A stretch of DNA of 35,046 nt from Candidatus Accumulibacter phosphatis (GTDB taxonomy: Bacteria > Pseudomonadota > Gammaproteobacteria > Burkholderiales > Rhodocyclaceae): assembly GCF_012939955.1 (NCBI RefSeq), contig NZ_SPMY01000050.1:37-35082 (forward strand), read 5' to 3'. This document shows, in pieces, positions 10,601-22,600 of the stretch. The notes under the pieces were generated by a model that worked only from the letters and a program-made list of their open reading frames with translations, did no database searches and was not told the DNA's origin. Numbering within the stretch: the first letter of the stretch is position 1; every line of letters starts with the position of its first letter. The position numbers and the translations under genes are program-made.

Positions 10601-13600
10601 GCTGCCGCGCAGCGGTCGCTACACCTTGCTGGTCGAAGGTCGCTACCACGAAGACGCGGCCACTTCGACTTACACCATCAACGTCCAGCCGGTGGTCGAC
10701 CATGTCACGCCGATGACGCTCGACAGCGAGGTCGCCGGCTCGATCGACAGCGTCGGCCAGCGCGGCCTGCATACCTTCACGCTCAGCGAGACCAAGCAGG
10801 TCTACGTCGACGTTCTGACCAACAACGGCAATTTCTCGTGGAGCCTCAGCGGTCCGCGCGGCAGCGAGGTGGCGAACCACTCCTTCAGCAGCACCGACGG
10901 CGTGCATGGGCTGTCGCTGCTCGAACTGCTGCCGGGCGATTACACGCTGAGCATCGACGGTAGCGGCGAGGCAACCGGCGCTTACGCCTTGCGCCTCCTC
11001 GACCTCGCCGCTGCGCCGCTGATCACCCCGGGTACGCCGGTCAGCAGCCAGCTCAATCCGGCCAATTCGACCGATATCTTCCGCTTCAACGCTGCCGCCG
11101 GCGATCGTTTCTACTTCGACCGGGTCAGCTTCAGCGGCGCCTACTACACCGAATGGCGCTTGCTCGATCCCTGGGGCAAGACGGTGTGGGGGCCGACGCA
11201 TTTCTACACCAATGACGTCGACGTAACGACACTGGAATTCGACGGCCTGTACACGCTGCTCGTCGAGGGGCGCTACCATGAGAGCGGCATCTCGAACTAC
11301 ACGCTCAACGTCTCGCCGTCGCCGCTTGCGCAAAAAATCATCCTCACCGGGCTCGGCAGCGTTCCGGGTGCCGACCTCAAGGTCGAGAATCTGGTGTTGA
11401 CGCCGGTCGGCGGCGGCCTCACCGCCGGCGGCCAGGTGCTGGTCAGCTGGGAAGTGAGCAATACCGGCAATTTACCAGCCGATGCGCCGTGGAAAGATCG
11501 CATCCTGGTGCGCAACATGGACCGTGGCGGCGAGTTGGTCGTCAACCTGCTGGTCGACTACAGCGACCTCGGTGGCGCAGCGACCGATCCGCTGGCCGTC
11601 GGCGCGCGTCGCGCCCGGCAGGTGACGGTGAGCTTGCCGCCCGGCAACAGCGGTGCCGGCAACCTGCGTTTCGAAGTCGCCGCCGACGTCACCAACGTCG
11701 TCGCCGAACCCGGCGTCGCCGAGCTGAACAATGCTGCCAGCGTGAACGCGCTTGCCGCGTCGACCCCGTATCCCGACCTGCAGGTCGATAGCGTCGTCGT
11801 GACGCCGAGCAGCGGCTGGGCGGCGGGTAGCAGCGTGACCGTCAGCTGGCGGGTTAATAACGGCGGCAGTGTTGGCGTCGACGACGCCTGGAACGATCGC
11901 CTCAGGGTGCGCAATCTGAGCACCGGCGCGATCCTGCTCAACGCCAGCAGCCGCTACCTGCCGGCGGTCGGTGGCGCGCTCGCCGCCGGCGGCTCGATCG
12001 ACCGCCGCTTCACCTTTAACTGGCCGGCCGGCGCCGTCGGCAGCGGCCAGTTCGAATTCCTGGTGAGCACCGACGACGATGGCGAGATTTTCGAGAGCAA
12101 CGCCAGCGACAGCGCGGAGACCAACAACGCGGCGACTGTGGTCGTCGCCTCGGCGCCTGATCTGCTCGTCCAGAGGCTGCGCGTCGACGCGTTCACGGCC
12201 ACTGCCGGCGACAGCGTCACCGTCTTCTGGGACGATCGCAACGACGGCCTGATCGCCACCCCGGCGAGTTGGCACGACCGCCTGATCGTGCGCAACCTGA
12301 GCAGCGGCGAAACGCTGCTCGACGTCGCTCTGCCCTACAACATCGCGCTGATCGGCAACGCCGCGCTGGCGCCCGATGCCAGCGTCGCGCGTTCGTACAC
12401 CTTCCAGTTGCCGGAGGGCCTGCGCGGCAGTGGCCAGATCGAAGTCGAGGTGCGTGCCGACCAGAACGCCGCCGGCCAGGGGAGCCTGGTCGAATATACC
12501 GCCGCCGGCGACGGCGGCGAGAGCAACAACAGCGCCCGCCTGGCGTTCACCGCGGCGGCCAGACCCTACGCCGACCTCGCGGTCGGCAGCTTGAGCGCAC
12601 CGAGCAGCGGCCGCGGCGGCGAGACGATCACGCTCGAGTGGACGGTGCTCAACCAGGGATCGATTGCCAGCGGCCCGCAGTGGAGCGACCTCGTCGTGCT
12701 CAGCAGGGACGACGTGATCGGCAACGCCGACGACGTGACCCTGGCCAGCGTCGGGCACTACGGCGTGCTGGCGCCCGGTGCCTCCTATCAGCAGAGCCGG
12801 CAGCTGCTCCTTCCCGAGCGCCTGGATGGCGCTTTCCGCGTGGCGGTCGTCGCCGACGCGTTTGGCGAGCTCAGCGAGCCCGACACGCGCGCCAACAACA
12901 GCGCGCTGGTGACGATCGACCTGTCGACGCCGCACGCCGACCTGCAGGTCGAGGTCGTCGCCGCGCCGGCCAGCGCGCGCAGCGGTGAAGCGACGCCCGT
13001 CAGCTGGCGGGTGCGCAATGCCGGCGACCGGCCGACCGACGTGACGCAATGGCAGGACCGCATCTACCTGTCAAGCGACGCCGCGCTCGACGCTGGCGAT
13101 ACGCTGCTGGCGCAGATCCTGCACAGCGGTGGGCTCGGCGCTGGTGAAAGCTACAGCGGCCAGAGCAATGTCTTCCTGCCCTTCGGGATCACTGGCGACT
13201 ACCGCATTCTGGTTAGGACCGACGCTGCCAGCCAGGTTTTCGAGAGCATTTTCGAGGACAACAACGTCACTGCCAGCCATGCGGCAGTGCAGGTGCTGGC
13301 GCCGACACTGGCCGATCTGAGCGTCAGCGAGATCGTCGTGCCGGTGCCGGGTGCTCCGGGGCAGACGCGGATCGTTGCGTGGACCGTCGCCAATAGCGGC
13401 AGCGGCGCCGCGCGTGGCAGCTGGAGCGACCGCGTGTACCTCAGCGCCGACGGCAGTCTCGGCAGCGCGCGTCTGCTGGCGACCGTGCCGCACAGCAGCG
13501 AACTGTTGGCGCTGGCCAGCTACACGGCGAGCACCGAGATCACGCTGCCCGACGTCGCCGACGGCGATTATTTCATTGTCGTCAGCAGCGACGTCGGCGA

Positions 13601-16600
13601 TACGGTTTTCGAAGGCAGCCAGGAGGGCAACAACAGCAGCGTTTCGACGGCGACTCTGGGCGTCGTCCATCCGGATCTGCGGCCGGTGTTGGTGAGCGCG
13701 CCGGCCGGCGCGTTGTCCAGCGAGGCCATCGTCGTCGCCTGGCAGATGCGCAACGCCGGCAGCAGCGACGCTTTCGGCGCGTGGACCGATCGCCTCTACC
13801 TGTCGCGCGATGCGACGCTTGGTGCCGACGACACACTGCTCGGCGAACTGGCGCATGGCGGCCCACTCGCCACCGGCGCCAGCTACGACGCGCAACTGCA
13901 GGTCAATTTGCCGCTGGCGGCCAGCGGCGACTACTTCCTGCTGTTGGTCGGCGACGCGCTCGGGCAGGTGCACGAGCTCGGTGCCGAAAACAACAACGTC
14001 GGTTCGACGCCGTTCGCCGCTGCGCTGGCGCCCTACGCCAACCTGGTCGTCAGCGCCGTCAGCGCCGAAGCCAGCGTGCCGTATGCGCCGGCACCCGAGG
14101 TGGTCGTCGGCGACCCGGCGCAGATCACCGTCAGCTGGACGGTCGGCAACGACGGCAACGGCGTCGGCCAGACGACGCAGTGGACCGATACCCTGCTGGT
14201 GTCCACCGATAGCATCGTCGGCAACGGCGACGACCGCGTCCTTGCCAGCTACGAGCACCTCGGCGCGCTGGCGGTCGGCGAGAGCTACACGCGCAGCGAG
14301 ACTTTCCTGCTGCCGGCCTACTTCCAGGGGCGCTACCATTTCTTCGTACGCAGCGACGCTGGCAACCAGGTCTTCGAGAACGGTCTCGAGGCCGACAATG
14401 CCGCCGAGGCGGCGCGCATCTTCGATGTCGTGCGCATTCCCTACGCCGACCTGATCGTCAGCCAGGCCAGCGTACCGGCCACCGCCCGTTCGGGGCAGAG
14501 CATGAGCGTTTCCTGGCAGGTGACCAACCACGGCATTGGTCCGACCGATATTCCCGGCTGGAACGACGTGGTCACCCTCGCCGACGCTGCGGGCAAGCCG
14601 GTTGCCGTGCTTGGCAGCTTCACGCACCTCGGCGTGCTCGCCGCCGGCGACAGCTACAGCCGCACGCAGGAAGTAACGATTCCCAACGGGCTCTCCGGCA
14701 GCTACTTCGTGAGCGTGCGCACCGCTGGCCCCGAAGAATTCATCTACGTCGACAACAACAGCCGCGTCGCCGGGCTGGTGGACATCGTCCTGTCGGACTC
14801 GCCGGACCTGCAGGTAAGCGACATCATGACGCCGGAGACGGCGTCCGAAGGCGATACCATCGACGTTCGCTGGACGGTCACCAACAAGGGACTGGCCAAG
14901 GCCGATGGCGCGTGGACCGACGTCGTTTCGATGCGCAAGGTCGGCCAGCCCAATGACCCCGGCATTTACCTCGGCACTTTCACCTACGACGCCGGCGGCC
15001 TCGAAGCCGGCATTTCCTACACCCGCACCGAGCGCTTCCGCCTGCCGGCGCGCACCGAAGGCGTCTATCAGCTGGTCGTGCTGACCAATTCCAGCCGGCA
15101 GGTGTACGAGTACGGTGGTGCGGCCGCCAACAACAGCGCTGCCGACGACCAGGTGCTGCAGGTCGCGCTGTTGCCGCGCTCCGACCTGCAGGTGGCCAAT
15201 GTCGTTGCCCCGGCGCGGGCCTCGGCCGGCGCGACGGTGTCGCTGCGCTTCTCGATCATCAACCAGGGGACCGTGCCGACGACGACGCCACGCTGGCAGG
15301 ACCGCGTGTACCTGTCGCTCGACAACAAGCTCAGCGGCGACGACCTGCTGATCGGCTCTTACGACAATGGTGCGGCGCTCAACCCCGGTGAGCAGTACGC
15401 CACCGACAGTGGCAGCCTGCAGATCCCGATCCGTTTCCGCGGCGACGTTTTCCTGATCGTTCAGGCTGACGGCAGCGGCTCGGTCGACGAGTACCCCAAC
15501 GACGCCAACAATATCGCCGCCGTGCCGCTCTTCGTCGAGCCGTACCCACTCGCCGACCTGGTCGCCGGCAGCGTCGTGGCGCCGGCGCAGGCCGTCGAGG
15601 GCGCCAGCATCGAGGTCCGCTACACGGTCGCCAACCGCGGCAGCGGCACCACTGCCGGAGCCAACTGGACGGACACCATCTGGCTGTCGCGCGACAAGAC
15701 GCGGCCCAACGCCAGCGGCAACAGCGCCATCCTGCTCGGCGCGCTGCAGCACCAGGGCGCGCTGGCGGTGGGCAGCAGCTACGACGTCGTCACTCAGGTC
15801 GCGCTGCCGGCGCACGTCGCCTCGGGCTCTTACTACATCACCGTCTGGAGCGATTCCTACGATGTCATCCTCGAGGATACGCTGGCCAGCAACCTCAATC
15901 CGGACGACATCAACGAGCTCGACAACAACAACTACAAGGCACGGGCGATCGACGTCATCGGCGGCTTCGCACCGCCGCCGCCGGACCTGCGCATCAGCGC
16001 TCTCGCGGCTTCGCCTCTGGCCTCGACCAGCAGTGCGCTGAGCGTCACCTGGACGGTGGCCAACAGCGGTGCCGGGGAAGCGGCCGGTAGCTGGAACGAT
16101 GTCTTCTGGCTGTCCGACAAGCCGACCCTCAACGCCGCCGGTGCCAAGCAGTGGTACCTCGGCGCGGTGGCGCACGACGGCGGTGCCGCGCCCGGCGCCA
16201 GCTATACCCAGAGCACCAGCTTTGCGCTCAACCCGGCGGCCAGCGGCCAGTACCTGATCGCCTACACCGACTACAACCCTGCCAAGGGGAAACCCTACGA
16301 CGTCGCCGAAGGCGACGAGGAGAACAACACCCGCGTGCAGGACACCGGCGTCGTGCCGAGTCCGGCCGACCTGCAGGTGCTCACCATCGCCGCGCCGGGC
16401 GAGAACTTCTCGGGTGAGAAGACGACCATCAGCTGGACCGTCAAGAACTTCGGCGCAGCGGTCTGGGAGGGCACGCGCTACTGGCTGGACAGCGTCTATC
16501 TGTCGCCCGACCCGGTCTTCCTGCCCGAGCGGGCGACCAGCCTCGGCACTTTCGTGCACAATAATGCTGGCGGTCTGGCGGCGGGAGCGAGCTACACCGA

Positions 16601-19600
16601 GAGCGCCGAGGTCACGCTGCCGCGCGGCATCGGCGGCAATTTCTATATCTACGTGATTACCGACGCCAACCGCTACGACCCGCGCTATCCGGCCGGTGAG
16701 GCCGACGTTGGCGTCAACGCCTATTATCGCGATGACTACTACCCGACGTCGGTGTACGAGGGCGTCGGCGGGCAGGACAACAACCGCGGCGTCGGCAGCA
16801 TCCCGGTCACCTACCGCGAACCCGATCTGAAAGTCACCTCCTTGCTGGTGCCGCCGCTGGGCGGGCAGTCGGGCGGCACGGTCACCGTCAATTACACGGT
16901 GACCAATATCGGTAACCGCGACACCCGCGAGATCAGCTGGTGGGACCGGCTGTTCCTGTCCAAAGACGTTTCGCTCGATACCTTCGACCTGCAGGTCGCC
17001 GAGGCCCGCCATTACGGCGTACTGAACGCCGGCGACAGCTATACCGGTACGGCGACCGTCAAGTTGCCCGACGGCATCGCCGGCGTTTTCAGCCTGCTGG
17101 CGTTCACCGATTCGGAAGCCGACAGTCGGCTGGCGTGGTGGAACAGCAACATCGTTCCCGAGTATCGCGGCGTCGGCATCGACGCCAACAACGACGCCGT
17201 GCCGGAGTTCCGCGGCGAGGGCAACAACATCACCGTTGCGCCACTGCCGGTGACGGCGGCGCCGCTCGCCGACCTGCAGGTCACCGCGGTCAGCGCGCCG
17301 AACCACATCACCGTTGGCAACGACTTCACCGTCACCTACACCGTCGGCAACCTCGGTGGCGCCGACACGCTGCCCGAGCAGGAACGCTGGGACGACCTGA
17401 TCTACCTCTCACGCGACCCGCTGCTCGACCTCGACAGCGATCGCTACCTGCTGACCGTCGAGCACCGCGGCGGCCTGGCGCAGGGCGACAGTTACACGGT
17501 CAGCAGGACGCTGCGCGCGCCGCTCGACATCAGCGGCGCCTACTACGTCTTCGTGGTCACCGATCCGGCGCGCGGTAGTGGCCGCGGCAAGGTTTTCGAA
17601 GGTGGCTTCGAGCGCAACAACGCGACGCCGAACGCGCCACCGTCGATCTTCGAAGTGCCGCCGCCGGCCGACGTCCAGGTCGACGCGATCACTTTTGCCG
17701 GCACCGGCGCGGCCGGCGAAACGTTGCGTGTCGAGTGGACCGTTGCCAACCACAGCAGCAATGTCACTTCGGCGGCCTGGACCGACGCCGTCTATCTCTC
17801 CGACGATAACCTCTGGGACATCGGCGACCGCCTGCTCGGCAAGCTCGCACACAGTGGCGTGCTCGCCGAGAACGACAGCTACACGGCGAGCCTGGAGGCA
17901 CTGGTGCCGCCGATCAAGATCGGCCAGTATCGCGTCATCGTCCGCCCCGACATCTACAACGAAGTTTTCGAAGGGCCTTACCGCTCGACGGGCGAAGCCA
18001 ACAACTTCAGCACCTCGGCCAACGCGCTGAGCATCGCCGTCGACGAACTGCATCTGGGCGTCGCCTTGAGCACCACTTTGTCCACCGGCCAGAGCCGGGT
18101 CTACAAGCTCACCGTCGGCCAGGGCGAGACGCTCAGGCTGAGCCTGAGCGCTGTCGACCACGACGCGGCCAACGAGATCTTCGTTCGTTACGGCGATGTT
18201 CCCGACGGCTTCAACTACGACGCGACCTACGAGAATCCGCTGCAGGCCAATCAGACGGCGGTGATTCCCTTCACCAGGCCGGGCGATTACTACGTCCTGA
18301 TTCGTGGCCACAGCGAACCGAAAGAGAACGCGCAGGTCAAGCTGCTCGCCGAGGTGGTGCCTTTCGCGATCACCGGCGTGCAGGTCGACCAGGGCGGCGA
18401 CAGCCGCTGGGTGACCATCGACGTGCGCGGCGCCAAGTTCGCCGACAACGCAATCCTCAAACTGGTGCGCCCGGGAGTCGCCGAGTACGAGCCGGTCAAG
18501 TGGGAGGTCATCGATTCGACCTGGATCCGCGCCACCTTCGATTTCCGCGACGCGCCGCTCGGCCTCTACGACCTCAAGGTCATCAATCCGGATGGCCAGC
18601 AGGCGGTGGTCGCCTACCGTTTCCTGATCGAGCGCGCGCTGGAGACCGACGTGACCATTGGTCTGGGCGGTCCGCGCGTCCTCGCTGCCGGCGAGACCGG
18701 CACCTACGGCGTCGCGCTGCAGAGCCTGAGCAACGTCGACACGCCTTACGTGCGCTTCAGCTTCGGTGTTCCCGAGATGGGCGCCAACACCTACGTCTAC
18801 GATCTGCCTTTCCTCAAGTATTACAACAACCTGCGTGGCCAGCCCGAGAGCGGCGGCGAGGACGTGCCGTGGGCCAGCCTCGATTCGGCGACCAACAGCA
18901 ACGGCCAGATCCTCTCATCGGGCTACGCCTATGACGTCATCGCCGGCGGTTACGTCGGTGCCACTTTCAATGTCCAGACCTACCCGCTGCTGAAAGCGCT
19001 GTCGACGCTCAACTGGGACGCGTTGCGCGTTGGCCTGTACGAAATGTACCCCGATCTGGAGCCGATCCAGGCGCTCGCCGGCGGTCCGCAGGCGATGATC
19101 ACGGTGCTGCCCGAGTTCTGGGAGCTGTGGCTGCTGGCCGGCTCGGAAGAAGGTTTGCCCGACAAGTGCGTGATCCCCTTCATCCCCTACCGCTTCAACG
19201 TCGTCGGCGCGGCGACGGCAATGACCCGTGACGAGTTCATTGCTGACCAGACTGCCGAAGCGCTCAAGTTGCGCGCGGCGATCCTTGCCGACGCCGATCT
19301 CGACGCGCAGATCGCAGACACGCGTAGCGACGACACGTCGCTCGCCGAAAAGCGCGCGGCGATCGCGCTGCGCGTCCTCGCCGCCGACGCCACGACCTGG
19401 AGCCAGGCCTACCTGGCGGCGCTCGAAGAGGTCGGTATCCTGCGTCCGGTCGACGAAGCGCCGCCGATCCGCCAGGACATCAAGGTGATGAGCCTGATGA
19501 GTACGCTGGCGACCGGGATCCTGATCGGCCCTGCCGGTGAGCAAATCCGGACCACTGCCGACCTCGCCGATTTCTTCGCCAAGATCAAGGAATGGTACGG

Positions 19601-22600
19601 TGACGAGCCGGGCACCAAGGCCGCCATCGACCACTACGAGGCGCGCGAGAGCGATTGCTTCGAAGGGGGGATTCCCGTGCCGGCCCTGCCGGTATTCGAC
19701 GACTACGATCTCGGTCTGTCGCATCCGACCTACTTCCAGACTTTCAACATCTTCGTTCCCTACGTCGGCTTCGACAAGGATGGCGCGTCGGCGGCAACGA
19801 TTGCCTTGCCCGACTACGCCTCGGTCGCGGCGTCCAACGAGCTGACCGCGCTCGATTTCTCGCGTCTCTACGAGCAGGCGATCGGCGACGGCCAGCTGGC
19901 GTCGATCGCCGGTCCGCAGGGTTACGGCGTCGATCAGTTCCTGCCGGTGGCTCAGGCGCTGCCGTACACCATCAAGTTCGAGAACCCGTCGGCGGCAGCG
20001 ACTTCGGTAACCGAAATCCGCGTCGTCAGCGAACTCGATCCGGCGCTCGATCCGAGTACCTTCCGCCTCGGCGACATCAAGCTCGCCGACCTGACGGTGC
20101 GCATTCCGACCGGTCGCGCGCTGTTCCAGGGCGACTTCGACCTGCGCAATGCAAAAGGCTTCATCCTGCGCGTCTCGGCGGGGATCGACCCGAGCACGAA
20201 TACCGCTTCCTGGGTTTTCCAGGCCATCGACCCGGAGACCGGCGAGGTGCTGGTGGACGCCACGCGCGGCCTGCTGCTGCCCAACGCCGCCGACGGTCGC
20301 GGCGTCGGCCAGCTCGGCTACACGGTACAGGCAAAGGACGGACTGGCCTCGGGAACGCTGGTCAAGGCGCGGGCGGTGGTGCGCTTCAACGCCATTGCGC
20401 CGCAGGAGACGCAGGAACTGGTGCAGACGCTCGACAGCGGCGCGCCGCTGACGACGCTCACCGCCACGCCTGTACAGGCCGGTGGTTCCGACTATGAAGT
20501 GCGCTGGACGGCCGTCGACGAAGACGGCGGTTCGGGCGTCGCTCACGTCACCGTCTATGTCGCCAAAGATGGTGGCGATTTCCGGATCTGGAAGCGGCAG
20601 ACGAGCGACAGCTTCGACATCTACTCCGGCGAAGCCGGTCACCGCTACGAATTCCTCGCTTTGGCGACCGATCGGGCCGGCAATCGTGAAGCGGCCCCCG
20701 GTGGTGTGCAAGCCCCGGACGACGGCTCCGGCGCCAATCTCGGCGGTCTGCCGAGCTTCGGCCAGACTTCGCAGGATCTGCCGCCGCCACCGGCGCCAGT
20801 GCTGCCGCCGACCAATCCCTTGTTCGTCGCCGCACAGCAGCAGATTCCGGCGGCGACGCCGCTGGCCAAGCTGCCCGAGTTCACCGAGACCCTGCGCCCG
20901 TTCACCGCGCAGTCCTACGCCACCGACTTCGTCGAGAGCCACGCGGCGATCGGTCCGTTGGCGATCGTCGAGATGCCGGATGGTTCGACAATCATCAGCG
21001 GCGGTCCGAACCGTGGCTGGCTGTACCGCATCGCGCACGATGGCGGTCGTGCGCTGCAGCCTTTCGTCGAACTCGACGAACCGATCTTCGACCTGGCGCT
21101 GGACGAGCAGGGACAGCTGTGGGCGACCACCGGCGGTGGCGCCTTGCTGCGCCTGGACGCCGACAGCGGCGAAATCCTGGCGCGCTTCGGCACGGGTATT
21201 ACGCAGGCGCTGGCGATCAAGCCGTCGACCGGCGAGATCTACCTGTCGTCGGGCGACGGGATCGAGATTTTCGACCCGAGCAGCGGCAACTTCCGGCATT
21301 TCAGCGACCTGCGCGTCGACGACCTCGCTTTCGTGCCCAACGAGACGCTGTGGGCGACCTCTTGGCCGGCGCGTGGCGACGTCGTAAGTTTCGACCAGCG
21401 CGGTCGCGCGACGGTCATGGTGCGTCTCGACGGCGAAGTCGACTCGCTGGCTTTCGGCCGCGCCGGCACGGATCTGGCGGGGCTACTGTTCGTTTCCAGC
21501 AACTCGACGCATGGTGAAGTCGGCTCGGCGCTGACCATGGTCGACTTGACGACGCTACGCAGCGTCGAGATCGCTCGCGGCGGCTCGCGCGGCGAGGCGG
21601 TGGTGGCGACCAGCGACGGCCGCATCCTGCTCGGCCAGTCGCAGCAGGTCGACGTGATCAGTCCGATCGTCGCGCCGCAGGTGCTTGCCACCAATCCGCC
21701 CAACCGGGCGGTGGTGTTGCTGCCGCTGAGCGAACTGACGATCACTTTCGACCAGGACATGTTTGCCGGGCCGGCTTCGGCTTCGGCTTCGGTGCTCAAT
21801 CCGTTGAACTACCAGGTGGTGCGTCAGAACGGCGGCCTGGCGACGATCAGCGGCGTCAGCTACGACGCGCCGGCGCGTACCGTCACCCTGACCGTCAGCG
21901 ACCTGGAAGCCGACCTCTACGACCTGCGCGTCCTCGGCAGCGTCGGCAGCAGCGCCGGCATGGCGCTCGGCTCGGCCTTCATATCGAGCTTCGTCGCCGC
22001 CCAGGACTTCTCGTCGGTGGTCCGCCTGGACTTCGATCGCGTGCGCAGCGACCGCGGTAGCGGCATCGTTTCCTACGACGTCACGATCACCAACGAAGCC
22101 GACTACGACCTGCTCCTGCCGGCGTCGCTGATCATCGACCCGGCGCGCTACTTCCAGGGCCGGCCGCTCGCTGGCGTCGCCCCGCAGGGCGCCGGCAGCC
22201 TCTGGTACATCGACCTTTCCGGCAAACTGCCGAACGGCAAGCTGCAGGCCGGCGCGTCGCTGGCCACTTTCAGCGTCTCGATCAGCAACGGCGCGGCGCA
22301 ACAGATCGGCATTGGCCACGGTATCTATGCAGTGCCGTATGCAAACCAGCGGCCGAGCTTCACCTCGACGCCGCTGAGCGTCGCTGCTGCTGGCCAGGCC
22401 TACAGCTACCAGGCACTGGCCGTCGACCCTGACGGTAGTGCGCTGGCCTACCTGCTGCTCGATGGACCGGAGGGCCTGCAGCTCGATAGCCACAGCGGCG
22501 TCCTCAGCTGGCTGCCGGCGGCGCTCAGTCCGGCCACTGCTTCAGTGCTGTTGCGCGCCTACGATACGCGTGGCGGTTTCGACAGCCAGGCCTTCGTCAT

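Larger units (their letters stand above)
1650..11320 (+). repeat. Array of 12 two-part PPC-like supermodules (about 24 beta domains)
   Basis: Residues about 72-3295. Each supermodule is about 200-215 residues with two different halves. The A half has a Y.F.L opening, then YFDSLTN, W.LSGPRG..VS.R, a SDS segment and AGDYTL.VDG.GD.TG.Y.FRLLDLA. The B half has PGTPVSG.L.PGNETDVYRF, AGERFYFDR, WRLLDPWGR.VWGP, DVD and G.YTLLVEGR ending in YSFNV. Both halves resemble bacterial pre-peptidase C-terminal (PPC) beta-sandwich domains. Approximate starts: 1650, 2280, 2937, 3575, 4240, 4880, 6220, 7535, 8135, 9445, 10060, 10700. Lectin-like domains follow supermodules 6, 7 and 9. In supermodule 2 the B half has a short insertion (GAGGGTASNAP). 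The family name is by motif resemblance; the strict A/B alternation is seen directly. Confidence 0.75.

Noticed and set aside
13071-17306. A very long open frame on the minus strand (over 1,400 codons), with other long ones at 1314-3716, 4317-6938, 18915-21299 and 22542-25046
   Set aside because: They lie opposite the giant gene, give Arg/Ala/Val/Gln-rich sequence without domains, and arise from the G/C-biased third positions of the sense frame. The sense frame shows repeated recognised domains throughout.
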